A DNA stretch of 64,000 nucleotides from Microglena sp. YARC (taxonomy: Eukaryota; Chlorophyta; Chlorophyceae; Chlamydomonadales; Chlamydomonadaceae), in contig CM039467.1 of NCBI GenBank assembly GCA_022414725.1, positions 10,461,766 to 10,525,765 of the forward strand. The letters are read 5' to 3'. Numbering within the stretch: position 1 is the stretch's first letter; each line of letters begins with the position of its first letter. Below the pieces are notes generated by a model. It made no database searches and was not told the origin of the DNA. It worked only from the letters and a program-made list of their open reading frames with translations. The position numbers were made by a program, and so were the translations under genes. Positions 20,257 to 31,599 of this stretch are shown piece by piece.

Positions 20257-23200
20257 TTACATGCGCTCGTGGGCAGTCTTGGCAACCTCAAAGAAGTGGG
20301 CAACGTTCTCCTCAGGAGTTCCGGGGAGGACTCCATGTCCCAAGTTCATCACGTGCCTCACACCCATACTCTTCGCCTGCCTGATGTTGTCCAGGACTCG
20401 TGCCTCAATGGTGGCCTTGTCACCGAACAACACTCCAGGGTCCATGTTGCCCTGCACAAATGAACACATATTAAAATTGAGAAAATGGGGGGGTGGGTGG
20501 GTGGGGGGGAATCATGGGGGTAAATGGGGTTCATATTCAAAATGGGGGGGTGGGTGGGTGGGGGGAATCATGGGGGTAAATGGGGTTCATATTCAAAATG
20601 GGGGGGGTGGGTGGGTGGGGGGAATCATGGGGGTAAATGGGGTTCATATTCAAAATGGGGGGGTGGGTGGGGGGGGGGAATCATGGGGGTAAATGGGGTT
20701 CATATTCAAAATGGGGGGGTGGGTGGGTGGGGGGGAATCATGGGGGTAAATGGGGTTCATATTCAAAATGGGGGGTGGGTGGGTGGGGGGGAATCATGGG
20801 GGTAAATGGGGTTCATATTCAAAATGGGGGGGTGGGTGGGTGGGGGGGAATCATGGGGTAAATGGGGTTCATATTCAAAATGGGGGTGGGTGGGTGGGGG
20901 AATCATGGGGGTAAATGGGGTTCATATTCAAAATGGGGGGGTGGGTGGGTGGGGGGGAATCATGGGGGTAAATGGGTTCATATTCAAAATGGGGGGGGTG
21001 GGTGGTGGGGGGGAATCATGGGGGTAAATGGGGTCATATTCAAAATGGGGGGGTGGGTGGGTGGGTGGGGGGGAATCATGGGGTAAATGGGTTCATATTC
21101 AAAATGGGGGGGTGGGTGGGTGGGGGGGGAATCATGGGGTAAATGGGGTTCATATTCAAAATGGGTGGGTGGGTGGGTGGGGGGGAATCATGGGGGTAAA
21201 TGGGGTTCATATTCAAAATGGGGGGGTGGGTGGGTGGGGGGGAATCATGGGGGTAAATGGGGTTCATATTCAAAATGGGGGGGTGGGTGGGTGGGGGGGA
21301 ATCATGGGGGTAAATGGGGTTCATATTCAAAATCAAATGCAGAACCATAACTTGAAGGCCTCAATGGTGGCCTTGTCACCAAACAACACTCCGGGGTCCA
21401 TGTTGCCTAGCACAAATATACACCTAACAATTTGAGAAATGGGAGGAAATGGGGGGTTATCATGGGTGGGGAGGGGAGGGGAGGGGAGGGGGGGCAAGTG
21501 GGGGCAAGTTTAGACGCAAAACCAATACTTCACAAGGCCTCAACGGTGGCCTTGTCACCGAACAACACTCCGGGGTCCATGTTGCCCAGCACAAATAAGC
21601 ACATATTGAAAATGCTTGAACTGTATCACATGGCACCAGCATCAATGGCATAGCCTGTTTCAGTGATATAGATTGGTCTACTACTCAGGGTTTTTTATTT
21701 CCTCTATACATAGCGATCGCTACTTTTGACCCCGTTTTACAAAAGTATCGCTATAAAAAAAAGAAAAAAAAGTTTTTTATTTTTTGCCCTTAATGCCCCT
21801 AAAAAGCTACAGAAAGCACTAAAACGCTGTCCCTGGAGGAGGCCTAAAACCATTAAGCTAGAAGAAACCCACTTTCAGATTTGAAGAAAAAAACACTGCT
21901 ACTACAGCTAGCTCCGGCTTACGCTGTGGTGTCCTTAACATCACGTCCTGTGAGTAACTGGATAACACGGATGTAACAAATTTCAATTTCAATAGATTGG
22001 TCTAGTGGTACACCGAATTGCTGAAACGAAGCAGGGTCAGGGCTTCGATTACCCTTTTTACCATTGCATGCCTGCAACGGCATATATGCCCCTTTTTACA
22101 GCTAAATGGTACGATTTTTAGAATCTACTTATGTTTGTAGTAATTTGATAGTTTCTGAGCGTAGAAGTCAACTGCGATGGTGGCTTGTCCAGTTGAGGTA
22201 GTAGACTGTTCTCTGCCCTTGTATGACGGGTTCCCTTAATACCACGCCCCACCAAGTGTTACCATCACTTAGTGTGTGTGCACATCTCTTAATGAACACT
22301 ATCCTGCGCCTTCCCAGAGTCAAGCTCTGATTATGATACCATCAAGATCAGAAAATGAAGGAGTTAACTATGCTAGGCCCTCCTGAAATGTACAGCACTT
22401 TATCCTGGTCCAAGTCCATAACCCCATCACAACCACCACTATCATCAGCAGTGTCGCCGTCATGACCACCGCCAGGCGTTATCATAACTTTGTTCAATTG
22501 CACCAATGCTTAAAACAATTCAGGGGATTAACTGGACAAAACGTTTCCGCGTACTTGTACTTCGTAACATGAAATTAAGAATTTTGGCCTTGAATTTTTT
22601 GGCCTGGAAATTTCCAGGCCAAATTTCAAGTTTCAAGAATTTTGGCATGGAAATCCAAGAATTCTCGACAATTTTGATCGAGGAAACGACCAAGTGCGAA
22701 TCGTTTGTCTAGTTCAGCGCCTGAATTGCTTCAAGACTTTTCATACCTGCACAGCGAATTCAGTGCCAATTCGCTTGATGCCAATATATATTGATATTGT
22801 CGAATCCTGGATACATACATCTATATATATAAAGAAATCATGGTGGTCATGGTCGTGGTGTCATCCCGTATCCGACTTAACCAACTTCCCGCCCAACCAA
22901 TTCCCGCTTTTAATCCCTCCTTCTTCAACATCTGCCTGATTTGGCCTCCTGCGAATTCTGCCTTATGCAACCTTCGCCTCCTGCGTATTCTGTTGCGCAT
23001 CCCACCCGATTTCTCCTTTTCCCGCCTAGGTTCATCCACCTGATTTCAGTAGCGCTGCAGTTCGTCTTCCTACAAGCTTTTCCCCCTGCATCTCTGCAAG
23101 ACCTTTCCCTAGCGTCAAGAGACCTGTCACTGCCCACAACGGGAGGTGACGTGGTGAGTTAGCCGAACTGTCAGAAATGTCCGAATCGCATCCATCCCAT

Positions 23201-26200
23201 GTCACAAACTGGATTGCCAATTCTTCCCACTGCATTGAGAAACATGTTGCTCCGCATTGTGCCATAGCAATTACGCATCAAAGTTGACCAAATGAAAAAT
23301 CTCGCTGAGCATTCTCGCCCTAACTTGACTGAACATCTAAAATCAGCAACTTGACTTCAACTTCTTCCCACTGCAACGAGAAATATGTCGTCGCTGTGAA
23401 TTGTGCTATAGCGAGCACGCGGCAAAGTTGAATGGATGAACCTAGCGATGTTTCCAAGTCTCAGATCGAGTTGACTTCGGGAGCAGTTGCGATGAACAAG
23501 ATTGTTCTTCGGCCGAACTGAATACATGCTCGCTAAGAAGAAGCTTTAGTTATGTACAGTTGCGATTGCTCGGGTTCAGCTTTTTCAGTGGGGTCGACTA
23601 TCGAACACAGCTAAGATGGCACGGAAGCAGGTCCGATGCTTTTAGCAGAGTCGGATGATGCGCAAACGTTGTCGATGCTCTTCGTTCCGTATGCCTTTCA
23701 GCTATGGCAAAGCCCACAGCTGAAGTGGAGGGAGGGGAGGGGTGAGAGTGGGTACAGGGTGGGGGCTGGTTGGGATGGCTGTGGTGGGGGAAGGGAATAA
23801 GGGATGGAGCCAGGAAATATGTTAGGAAGAGTAAGGTAGTATGTTTGTGGGTGGGTGGGTGGGTGGGAGATAAATGGGGGGGGGGGGGGGGGGGGGGGGG
23901 GGATAAAAAGGGATATGCGTCCGTCAATGTTTTAAGTTGCATGCACAGCAGAGAAAACCTCTTTGCAACCCAGCCCAAAACAGGTGTGGCCAACGGGAGG
24001 GAGGGTGGAGGGGGCGGTTAATGGTTTGGTGGTGGTGGTGTGTGAATGAGGGGGGGCTTCAAGTGTAAACCATTATGTAACCAGCCCCAAATAGGTGTGG
24101 CCAAAGGCCAAACGGGCACCGTACTATGACTGGGTGGGGTGGGGGTGGGGTGGTGGGGGGGGGGTCTTGAGAGTGAGAGTAGGTGTGAGTAGGTGTGAGA
24201 GTAGGTGTGAGAGTAGGTGTGAGTAGGTGTGGCCGGTGGCCACACGGGCTACCGTACTAGTACACATATATATACATCAAATAATATCATACCTGCACAG
24301 CGAATTCAGTGCCAATGCGCTTGATGCCATCAATCAAGTCCACGCTCTGGTCTAGGGAGATGCAGTCAGGCTTGCAGTCAGCCATGCGCTCAAGCAGACC
24401 TCCGCCTCCGCTTATGTAGAGGATGATGGGAACATGAGGGTGGGTGGACCTGGGGAGGGGAGGGGGGGAGGTTAATAATTATTTTGATTATGATGCTGAA
24501 AAAGGCTCTTGTACAGATAGAAGATAAGAGGGGTTTGAAGTGCCAGACACTTGAATACAATATGCAATATAAACAATTAAATAAATAAACGAGATAAGAG
24601 GGGTTCGAAGTGCCGGACACTCGAATACAATATGCAATATAAACAATGAAATAAATAAACTCTACATATGGAGTCACCCGAGCTTGCTAATGAAGTAAGG
24701 GCCGGCATTGAAACAGAAGGCAAAAAAGGCAAGAACACAAGTTGTTGGTTGGGGTGTGGTTGGCGTTGGTTGGGGTGTGGGGTGGGATTGTGTGTTGTGG
24801 GGTGGCGTGTGTTGTGGGGTGTGTTTTCATCACAGTAGACCAAGTTCAACTAACGCAATATATACAATGCAATAAACACAGAATACCAAGTCACTCGATC
24901 TTGCTAATGATGCCAAGTCACTCGATCTTGCTAATGATGCCAAGTCACTCGATCTTGCTAATGATGCCAAGTCACTCGATCTTGCTAATGATGCCAAGTC
25001 ACTCGATCTTGATACCAAGTCACTCGATGCTAAGTCACTCGATACCAAGTCACTCGATGCTAAGTCACTCGATCATGATACCAAGTCACTCGATCTTGCT
25101 AATGATGCCAAGTCACTCGATCTTGCTAATGATGCCAAGTCACTCGATGCTAAGTCACTCGATGCTAAGTCACTCGATACCAAGTCACTCGATGCTAAGT
25201 CACTCGATGCTAAGTCACTCGATACCAAGTCACTCGATGCTAAGTCACTCGATCATGATACCAAGTCACACGATCTTGCTAATGATGCCAAGTCACTCGA
25301 TCTTGATACCAAGTCACTCGATGCTAAGTCACTCGATACCAAGTCACTCGATCTTGCTAATGATGTCAGGGCCGGCATCGGCCTACTAGTGCCGCTCGCA
25401 CATTAGAAAAACCGCGCAATGTAAACAATTAAATAAATAAATAAATAAACACAACATAGCAAGTCACTTGCTTACTCGTTTAATTTAACGTACACAAGAT
25501 ATCAAGTCACTTGCTGACTAATGTATGTAATTAAATAATTACACATAATAGTATTATTTGGAATCGTTAATGATGCGCTTAATGTAAGGCCCGGCATCGG
25601 CCTCCTAGGGCCACTCCCACAGAGGCAAAACCGGACAATTTAAACAATAAAATCAGGATTAAATACAAAATATCAAGTCACTTGCTGACTTGTTTATTTA
25701 ATTAAATAAATGCACAGAATGTGGTCGTACTTGAAATCGCTAATGATGCGCTTGATGTAAGGGCCGGCAAAGACCTCGAAGTCCTGGGGCGCAAGCTCGG
25801 ATGCCCACGAGTCGAAAATCTGGATCACCTGGGCGCCTGAGTCAGCCTGAAACAAAAGACATACATTTTGCATCAGAAAGGGTGGATTGTGCATACTGTT
25901 GTTTTCTTACGTATATTTATGTGGTGTAATGTTAGGTATATTTGCTCGAGCTTGGATGCCCATGAGTTGAAGATCTGGATCACCTGGGCGCCAGAGTCGG
26001 CCTGAAACAAAAACCTACATTTTGCATTAATTTGACATAAACTTGACATCAGAAAGGGTTGATTGCGTGTTGATGTTATTTTAGGTATGTTTTCTAGAGC
26101 TAGGATACCCAGGAGTATAAGACCTGGATCACCTGGGCGCCTGAGTCAGCCTGAAACAAACGAAATTCATTTTGCATTCCAAATGGTGGATTGATAGATA

Positions 26201-29200
26201 TACATATGATGTGCAGTTATACCAGTGTGGTGTGGGCGCCAAAGACAGCTTGAAATAACACATATTTTATCATCAGAAAGTGTTGATTGATGTATTTACA
26301 TGCGATGTATGGTCATATCAGTGTGGTGTGGGCGCCAGAGACAGCGTGAAACAACACATATTTTTGCATCAGACAGTGTTGCTTGATACATGTACATGTG
26401 ATGTATGGTCATATCAGTGTGGTGTGGGCGCCAGAGACAGCGTGAAACAACACACATTTTTTCACCAGAAAGTGTTAATTGATGTATGTACATGCGATGT
26501 ATGGTCATATCGGTGTGGTGTGGGCGCCAGATATGGCTGGAATGTGACCCACCTAGTAGCGGCAGTTGCCAGTTAGACAACGTGTCGGGCAGGGCGTGTA
26601 GGGCAGCGAGGTTGGGGAGAGCTATGCGTTTGATGTGGAAATGTTTTTGTGTGTGTGTGTGTGTCGAACAAGGTAACCAACACGTGACCCACCTGGTAGC
26701 GGCAGTACTCAGTGATGTTGTCAGTTAGCTTTTCGAGCAGGGCTGCAGTGGGGTCGGAGAACAAGGTAACCATCACGTGACCCACCTCGTAGCGGCAGTA
26801 CTCAGTGATGTTGTCAGTTAGCTTTTCGAGCAGGGCGTGCAGGGCAGTGGGGTCGGAGAACAAGGTAACCAACACGTGACCCACCTGGTAGCGGCAGTAC
26901 TCAGTGATGTTGTCAGTTAGCTTCTCGAGCAGGGCGTGCAGGGCAGTGGGGTCGGAGAACGCCATCTTCTTAATATGGGCAAAGTTCTTGGACGAGCCGC
27001 CCTCGACGATGTAGGTGGCCAGGGTCCAGGGGGCACCGACGAAGCCGAGCACGGCAGCGGTGTTACCCACGGTGGCAGCGACCTGGCGGAGGGACTCTCC
27101 CACAAAGGGGCAGGACTCCTCGGGGTTGAGCTTGGTGACCTTGTCGACCTGAAGAATAGCACAGAAACGTGTTATTATGTGTGTTGTAGTCATATTATTA
27201 TGTTGTTATGGGTGTTACCCACGGTGGCAGCAACCTGGCAGAGGGACTCTCCCACAAAGGGGCATGACTCCTCGGGGTTGAGCTTGGTAACCTTCTCGAC
27301 CTGAAGAAGAGCACAGAAACAGAATCGTGTTTTTATGTGTGTTGTAGTAATGTTATTATGTTGTTTTTGGCGTTGCCCACAGTGGCAGCCACCTGGCGGA
27401 GGGATTCACCCACAAAGGGGCATGACTGACTCCTCGGGGTTGAGCTTGGTGACCTTGTCGACCTGAAGAATACCACAGAAACGTGTTATTATGTGTGTTG
27501 TAGTCATATCATTATGTTGTGTTGGGTGTTGCCCACGGTAGCAGCCACCAGGCAGAGGGATTCACCCACAAAGGGGCAGGACTCCTTGGGGTTGAGCTTG
27601 GTGACCTTCTTGACCTGAAGAATCACAAAGGAACGTGCTATTATGTTTGCGTTACAGTAATGTTATTATATTTGCGTTACAGTAATGTTATTATGTTTGC
27701 GTTACAGTAATGTTATTATGTTTGCGTTACAGTAATGTTATTATGTTTGCGTTACAGTAATGTTATTATGTTTGTGTTACAGTAATGTTATTATGATTGT
27801 GTTACAGGAATGTTATTATGTTTGCGTTACAGTAATGTTATTATGTTTGCGTTACAGTAATGTTATTATGTTTGCATTACAGTAATGCTATTATGTTGCG
27901 TTGGATGTTAGTCAAGGTGGCAGCTACTTGGCGGAGGGACTCACGCACGAAGGGCCATGACTGTGTACTGACAATGTATGGATGTATGTTACAGTCCAGG
28001 GGTGGGCCAAATAGGCTTAAGGGACTTGCAATATCTTGTGACAATATAACTTCACACATATCCTGTTATATTTAGGGATCCGCAATACAATATCATAAGA
28101 TATCATGTCATCATAAGATATCATATGATGCCAGCGGTCTGACTAGGTAACATTGGCCTGGAGCATCACATCATCTCATTTTCTATCATATGATTTTTTG
28201 TATGATATCATACTAGACTTTGGTCGACATCATATGATTTGCCGTTCCCTAGTTATGTTTCGCTTATGGACTTGATCTCCAAGGGAATCACTCCATTATC
28301 TCGTTTTGGGCGGAGCCCCCCCCGCTCTAGAGGACAGGAGACCCCAGGGTTAACCCCTTTCTCCGGCTGCAGGTTTGTAACCCTGGCGCTAATTAAGTCG
28401 TAAACCCTTCTAAAGATTCTACCCACTCTCCCGTTACGTGACGCCAATTTTTCTGCTGATCTGATCTGACCACTTGTCTCAGCTGATCTGATCTGACCAC
28501 TTGTCTCTGCTGATCTGATCTAACCACTTGTCTCTGCTGATCTGATCTCAACAGCACCCTTAGTAACCTCACCCTAAGTGCTGAAGGAGGAGAATGAAAA
28601 AAAAGGACTTGACGTATGATTCTTACCTGCTCCATGGTGCGGATAGGCTCGAAGATATATGTGTGTGTGTGTTTGTGTGTGTTAGTGCGTGCGTGTGTGT
28701 TTGTGTGTTTTTAAATATTCATACCTGCTCCATGGTGGGAATAGGTTCGAAGATGTTTGTGTGTGTGTGTGTGTGCGTGTTTGTTTTTTGAGGTCCTTTC
28801 AAGATCCTTACCTGCTCCATGGTGCGGATAGGCTCAAAGATGACGGGGCCGTTGCCCTGTCCAATGTCGAAGGGGATGTTCATGCCGGACAGGGGAGTCA
28901 ATATGTCTGAGAACAAGACAACTCCGTCGGGCTTGAATGCGTGCCAAGGCTGCAGGGTGATCTCAACCTGGAGTGAGAAGAATGTGCCGGAAGGTGAGAA
29001 GAATGTGCCGGAAGGTGAGAAGAATGTGCCGGAAGGTGAGAAGAATGTGCCGAAAGGTGAGAAGAATGCGGTTTAAAGCTGTTGCTGTTGGTGGTGTTGC
29101 TGTTGTTGGTGGTAGTGGTATTGATGACGGGCTAGAATGCGAGCTAAGGCTGCAGGGTGATCTCAACCTGTGTGAATTATGTGCCAGAAGTTGAGAAGAA

Positions 29201-31065
29201 AGCGGTTAAAAGCTGGTGCTGTTGTTGTTGTTGTTCTTGTTGGTGGTGGTGTTTGTGGTGTTGCTGGCGTTGTTCTTGTTGTTGTTTGTGGTGCTGATGA
29301 CGATGATGACAGGCTTGAATGTGTGCCAAGGCTGCAGGGTAATCTCAACCTGGAGGTAGGGTGAAAAGAATGTGGTTAAAAGCTGTTGCTGTTGTTGGTG
29401 AAGGCGTTGGTGGTGGTGGGTGGTGGTGGCGGCGTTGGTGGTGGTGGTGGTGGCGGTGGTGGTGGTGAGGGCGTTGTGTTGTTGTTGGTGGTAATGATGA
29501 TGATGGGCTTGAATGCATGACAAGGCTGTAGGCTGACATATCCATACATATATTTAATATTTATATCTAGCTAGATATCTAGATAGATAGATAGATGTCC
29601 CCCCCCCCCCCTCCCCCCCCACACACACACACCACACCCAAAACAATGCCATGTTTTCACAAACGTCATCTACTTGCAATGGATTAAAATTCACAATTGG
29701 CTCCAATCATATGAATAATGCAATTACTTACGGAGAGGTCCACACGCTCTGAGCGCTCACGGAAAGTAGGGTGCTTCTTGACCAGCTCCTGGTACACCTG
29801 TATGCGAGGTGGACACGTATGGGTTGGTTGGTATGTGTGGGTGTTGGTTGCTTGGATTTGGTTGGTGTTCGTGTTGGTAGGTGTTGGTCGGTTGGTGTTG
29901 GTGGGGGTTGGTTGGTATGAGTGGGTGGGCGTTGGTTGGATTTTGTGGGTGTTCGTGTTGGTAGGTGTTGGTCGGTTGGTGTTGGTGGGCATTGGTCGGT
30001 TGTTGTGTAAGAATATGAACACTAACCTAAATCTACATATTAACATGTTTCTATGCATTCAAATATGCGTGGGGACCGAAATATCATATGTAGACCAAAG
30101 GCAAGTATGACATTATATGATACCATACAAATTGCATCATATGGTTTTGTACAGAAATTATAACTTCAACCAAGTGAGACTGCCGGCATTGTATGATGAC
30201 ATGATATCATCTTGCCGTTCTCTGCATATAAATGGTTCGAGACACACGGGCATGTGAATGAGCATTCAGCTATGCTTTGGTATGCAAGTGCCACATAATT
30301 AATTTTCAGCTACCAGCAGCAGCTTCTAGGCAGCTCCCCTGGCTTGCTACCCAGCCAAACCTTGCAGCGCAGTGCACAAGTAAGCTGACAAATCATATTT
30401 AGAATTTTGTTGAAATCTAGGGGCTTGGCCCAGAGGCTGGCTCAGGGAGCTGCCTACAAGCTGCTGACATTTTTGGGTCTGATGCAGGGTGCTACTTAGC
30501 GCGCGCGGCAGCGCGATGCCGCGCTGCCTTTTTGAGCCCCTTAGCACGTTTTGCGCAGTTTTTTCAATTCCCTAAGGGCGCAGCGCGCAGTTCTGCGCTT
30601 TTTACACTTTAAGTGCGCTTTAAGCGCTGACCAATTTGGCAAGTAGTACCCTGGTCTGGTGTTGGTGGGTTTTGTGTTTGGATTTTGTGGTGGGGTAGGT
30701 GGGGTGAGGTGACAAGGCATGGGGATACAACAACAGCACTACATAACTCCATGCAACGACCAGCCTGCATCATCATCCACACGGGGGGGCTCTCAACGCA
30801 TCGCCCTCATGGCATGAGATTTTGGATTTTATGTTCGGGGGTTGGGGTGTGTGGTGTGGTGAGGTAACAAGCCATGCATGGGGATACAACAGCACCACCT
30901 ACCTTCATGTAGCGACCAGCCTGCCTCATCATCCACACGGGGGGCCTCTCAACGACCTCGCCACGCAGAGCCCTCAACATGAGGGGGTCCTGGGAGGAGG
31001 GGCGCGGCGGCAGCGGGGGTGCCGGAGGGGGAAACAGCAGCGGAGGCCACAACACGAGCGGTCAT
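20257..31065 (-). CDS. UROD: Uroporphyrinogen decarboxylase, plastid type
   Basis: Decarboxylates the four acetate side chains of uroporphyrinogen III to give coproporphyrinogen III in haem and chlorophyll synthesis; the plant-like sequence suggests a plastid location. Seven coding exons: 30903-31065, 29732-29797, 28812-28967, 26885-27148, 25731-25846, 24293-24449 and 20257-20451, about 371 residues, all GT-AG with matching phases. Family signatures are present: [15 protein letters not shown] with the active-site Arg/Gln, then [17 protein letters not shown] with the catalytic Asp, then [20 protein letters not shown], then [11 protein letters not shown], and near the end [15 protein letters not shown] with the conserved His. 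The ATG at 31065 opens an Ala/Ser/Val-rich stretch ([20 protein letters not shown]) like a transit peptide. That frame is one base out from the conserved domain, so an indel or an unseen splice lies near 31000. A further 5' exon is possible because CAG precedes the ATG by about 15 bases. Confidence 0.95.
20464..21335. repeat. 56-bp minisatellite, about 15 copies
   Basis: Unit AATCATGGGGGTAAATGGGG then TTCATATTCAAAATGGGG and a GGTGGGTGGG tract. Copies vary mainly in G-run length. They lie in the last UROD intron and start directly beside the exon's acceptor. Confidence 0.95.
21345..21620 (-). repeat. Copies of the last UROD exon 5' end plus acceptor
   Basis: CAATGGTGGCCTTGTCACCA then AACAACACTCCGGGGTCC at 21361-21420, and a second copy at 21540-21600, match the exon start at 20405-20460 including the CAG acceptor on the minus strand. 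Confidence 0.92.
21655..21900. other. AT-rich intron DNA
   Basis: Shares ATAGCGATCGCTA and a GACCCCGTTTT element with 6475-6505 in reverse orientation, together with AAGCTAGAAGAAACCCACTT (compare 6385-6415). This indicates one further dispersed repeat. Confidence 0.55.
21905..22340 (+). mobile_element. SINE, tail module S2 plus tRNA-headed S3 copy
   Basis: The S2 module (CTAGCTCCGGCTTACGCTGT and GGATGTAACAAATTTCAA) is followed by a tRNA-like head with TTGGTCTAGTGGTACACC and a decayed B-box (GGCTTCGATTACC). The body at 22150-22260 contains CGATGGTGGCTTGTCCAGTT and ACCACGCCCCACCA. The same body follows the better-preserved head at 40815-41060. Confidence 0.75.
22341..22730. other. Intron DNA; perfect 26-bp palindrome
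   Basis: A palindrome centred at 22610/22611 (GGCCTGGAAATTTCCAGGCC core) spans 22598-22623. Nothing else is recognised. Confidence 0.6.
22735..22795 (-). repeat. Copy of UROD exon 6 3' end plus donor
   Basis: CATACCTGCACAGCGAATTC then AGTGCCAATTCGCTTGATGC repeats the exon end at 24288-24330, 1.5 kb away in the intron. The donor GTATG is kept. Confidence 0.9.
22800..23700. other. Intron DNA, two ~150-bp diverged repeats
   Basis: TTCTTCCCACTGCA(TT/AC)GAGAA followed by TGTGC(C/T)ATAGC occurs at 23220-23270 and 23360-23415. Pyrimidine-rich open frames near 22850-23160 lack domains. Confidence 0.5.
23700..24260. repeat. G-rich low-complexity, poly-G and ~110-bp duplication
   Basis: Poly-G of about 26 at 23877-23902. 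CAGCCC(C)AAA(A/T)AGGTGTGGCC recurs at 23970, 24080 and 24225 with AGTAGGTGTGAG units between. Confidence 0.8.
24470..25600 (-). repeat. Array grown from UROD exon 5 3' end plus donor
   Basis: The exon end (25731-25765) gives rise to copies with TAATGATGCGCTTAATGTAA and GGCCGGCATCGGCC at 24685-24712, 25345-25388 and 25565-25608. Between 24885 and 25350 a 14-27 bp unit, CAAGTCACTCGATCTTGCTA, repeats over 25 times with ATGATGC or ATGCTAAG fillers. Confidence 0.85.
25847..26560 (-). repeat. UROD exon 5 5' end plus acceptor, about 6 copies
   Basis: A TTTCAG acceptor followed by codons for [10 protein letters not shown] recurs on the minus strand at about 25950-26005 and 26100-26155. Progressively shorter, decayed copies lie at 26228, 26329, 26427 and 26523 (GTGGGCGCCAGAGACAGCGT). 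The last four form a ~98-bp tandem array. Confidence 0.93.
26561..26884 (-). repeat. UROD exon 4 3' end plus donor, 3 copies
   Basis: Two near-identical ~95-bp units at about 26686-26780 and 26781-26878, and a decayed one at 26545-26610. They carry codons for [16 protein letters not shown] or E followed by a GTGGGTCACGTG donor, downstream of the true exon end at 26885. Confidence 0.95.
27149..27965 (-). repeat. UROD exon 4 5' end plus acceptor, 4 copies; 25-bp array
   Basis: CTTGGTGACCTTGTCGACCT (acceptor side) and CGGAGGGACTCTCCCACAAA recur at 27215-27302, 27372-27465 and 27530-27615, with a decayed copy at 27910-27955. Between them TTATTATGTTTGCGTTACAG repeats about ten times (27640-27890). 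Confidence 0.95.
27980..28040 (-). repeat. Dispersed repeat E fragment
   Basis: TATGTTACAGTCCAGGGGTG then GGCCAAATAGGCTTAAGGGA, as at 50395-50440. Confidence 0.8.
28073..28251. mobile_element. Palindromic MITE (family T), copy 1
   Basis: Ends TAGGGATCCGCA and GCCGTTCCCTA are imperfect inverted repeats. The interior is rich in ATCATATGATATC and has a centre GATGCCAGCGGTCTGACTAG. It lies in a UROD intron. Confidence 0.88.
28440..28560. repeat. 27-bp array (GCTGATCTGATCTGACCACT)
   Basis: Four near-identical copies. Confidence 0.95.
28600..28811 (-). repeat. UROD exon 3 3' end plus donor, 2 copies
   Basis: TACCTGCTCCATGGTGCGGA then TAGGCTCGAAGAT at 28626-28658 and a copy at 28727-28757 repeat the true junction at 28808-28842. 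Each adjoins a (GT)n tract. Confidence 0.95.
28968..29545 (-). repeat. UROD exon 3 5' end plus acceptor, 3 copies
   Basis: GGCTGCAGGGTGATCTCAAC then CTG is repeated at 29148-29171, 29328-29353 and, decayed, 29505-29535. A 19-bp unit (GAAGGTGAGAAGAATGTGCC) repeats four times at 28985-29065, and the rest is GTTGTTGGTGGT microsatellite. Confidence 0.93.
29560..29640. repeat. GATA/C-run/CA microsatellites
   Basis: TAGATAGATAGATAG, a C-rich run and (CA)n in succession. Confidence 0.9.
29805..30005. repeat. GGTTGGTGTTGGT minisatellite
   Basis: Two diverged ~100-bp blocks, each with TTCGTGTTGGTAGGTGTTGG and TCGGTTGGTGTTGGTGGG. Confidence 0.92.
30070..30226. mobile_element. Palindromic MITE (family T), copy 2
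   Basis: Degraded ends (TGGGGACCGA and TTGCCGTTCTCTGCA). The interior CCATACAAATTGCATCATAT and GACTGCCGGCATTGTATGAT matches the copy at 45470. Confidence 0.8.
30300..30470. repeat. Inverted pair related to the 50-kb array
   Basis: CAGCAGCTTCTAGGCAGCTCC at 30319-30340 faces GGAGCTGCCTACAAGCTGCTG at 30447-30467. The same ~21-bp core is the unit of the array at 49735-50390. Confidence 0.7.
30485..30653. mobile_element. hAT-like MITE, copy 1
   Basis: Terminal inverted repeats CAGGGTGCTACTT and AAGTAGTACCCTG bound a 169-bp GCGC-rich element. The flanks GTCTGATG (30477-30484) and GTCTGGTG (30654-30661) are an 8-bp target duplication with one mismatch, the length typical of hAT. The interior GCTGCCTTTTTGAGCCCC matches the copy at 47326 in reverse. 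Confidence 0.88.
30670..30902 (-). repeat. Copy of UROD exon 1 3' end
   Basis: CAACGACCAGCCTGCATCAT then CATCCACACGGGGGGGCTCT at 30754-30795 repeats the exon at 30912-30955. The intron sequence GGTGAGGT(G/A)ACAAG is also repeated at 30701 and 30858. Confidence 0.92.
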
Positions 31066-31089
31066 GGCGCGGCTGCTGACCTGGCGGGT

Positions 31090-31560
31090 GGGGGTGGAGT
31101 GATGAGTTGGGGGTGGGTGGGCAGAAGGAGTGGGGGGTAGGGATGGAGGGGTGAGTTAGGCGTGAGTGGAGGTAGGTAGTGGGGGGGTCGGAGGTAGGGA
31201 TAGTGGGGGCTACGGGAACAAGGGGGAAGTTCAGAAATGGAGGGGGGGGTGAGGGGATGGAGGGAAAGTTCCGAGGTAAGAATGGGCAGCATGGAGGCAG
31301 CATGGCCCCGACATGGAGGGGGTGAGGGAGTTTAGAAAGGGGCATGGGTAGAGCATGGAGGCAGAATGGCCCCTACATGGAGGTGCGTGAGGAGGTGATG
31401 GGTTGGGGAGTTTACAAAGGGGCATGGGAAGGACATGGAGGCAGAATGGCCCTAACATGGAGGTGGGTGAGGGAGTGGGGGAGTTTAGAAAGGGGCATGG
31501 GTAGAGCATGGAGGCAGAATGGCCCCAACATGGAGGTGGGTGAGGGTGGTAGGGGAAGTC
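31090..31560. repeat. ~80-bp minisatellite (CATGGAGGCAGAATGGCCCC)
   Basis: About four copies at 31285-31545, preceded by GGGTGGAGGGGTGAGTTAGG-type G-rich DNA. It lies upstream of the UROD start and may be in a 5' UTR intron. Confidence 0.9.
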
Positions 31561-31599
31561 TAGAGGCACGTGTGAGTAAACAAGATTATCTGCTGCATG

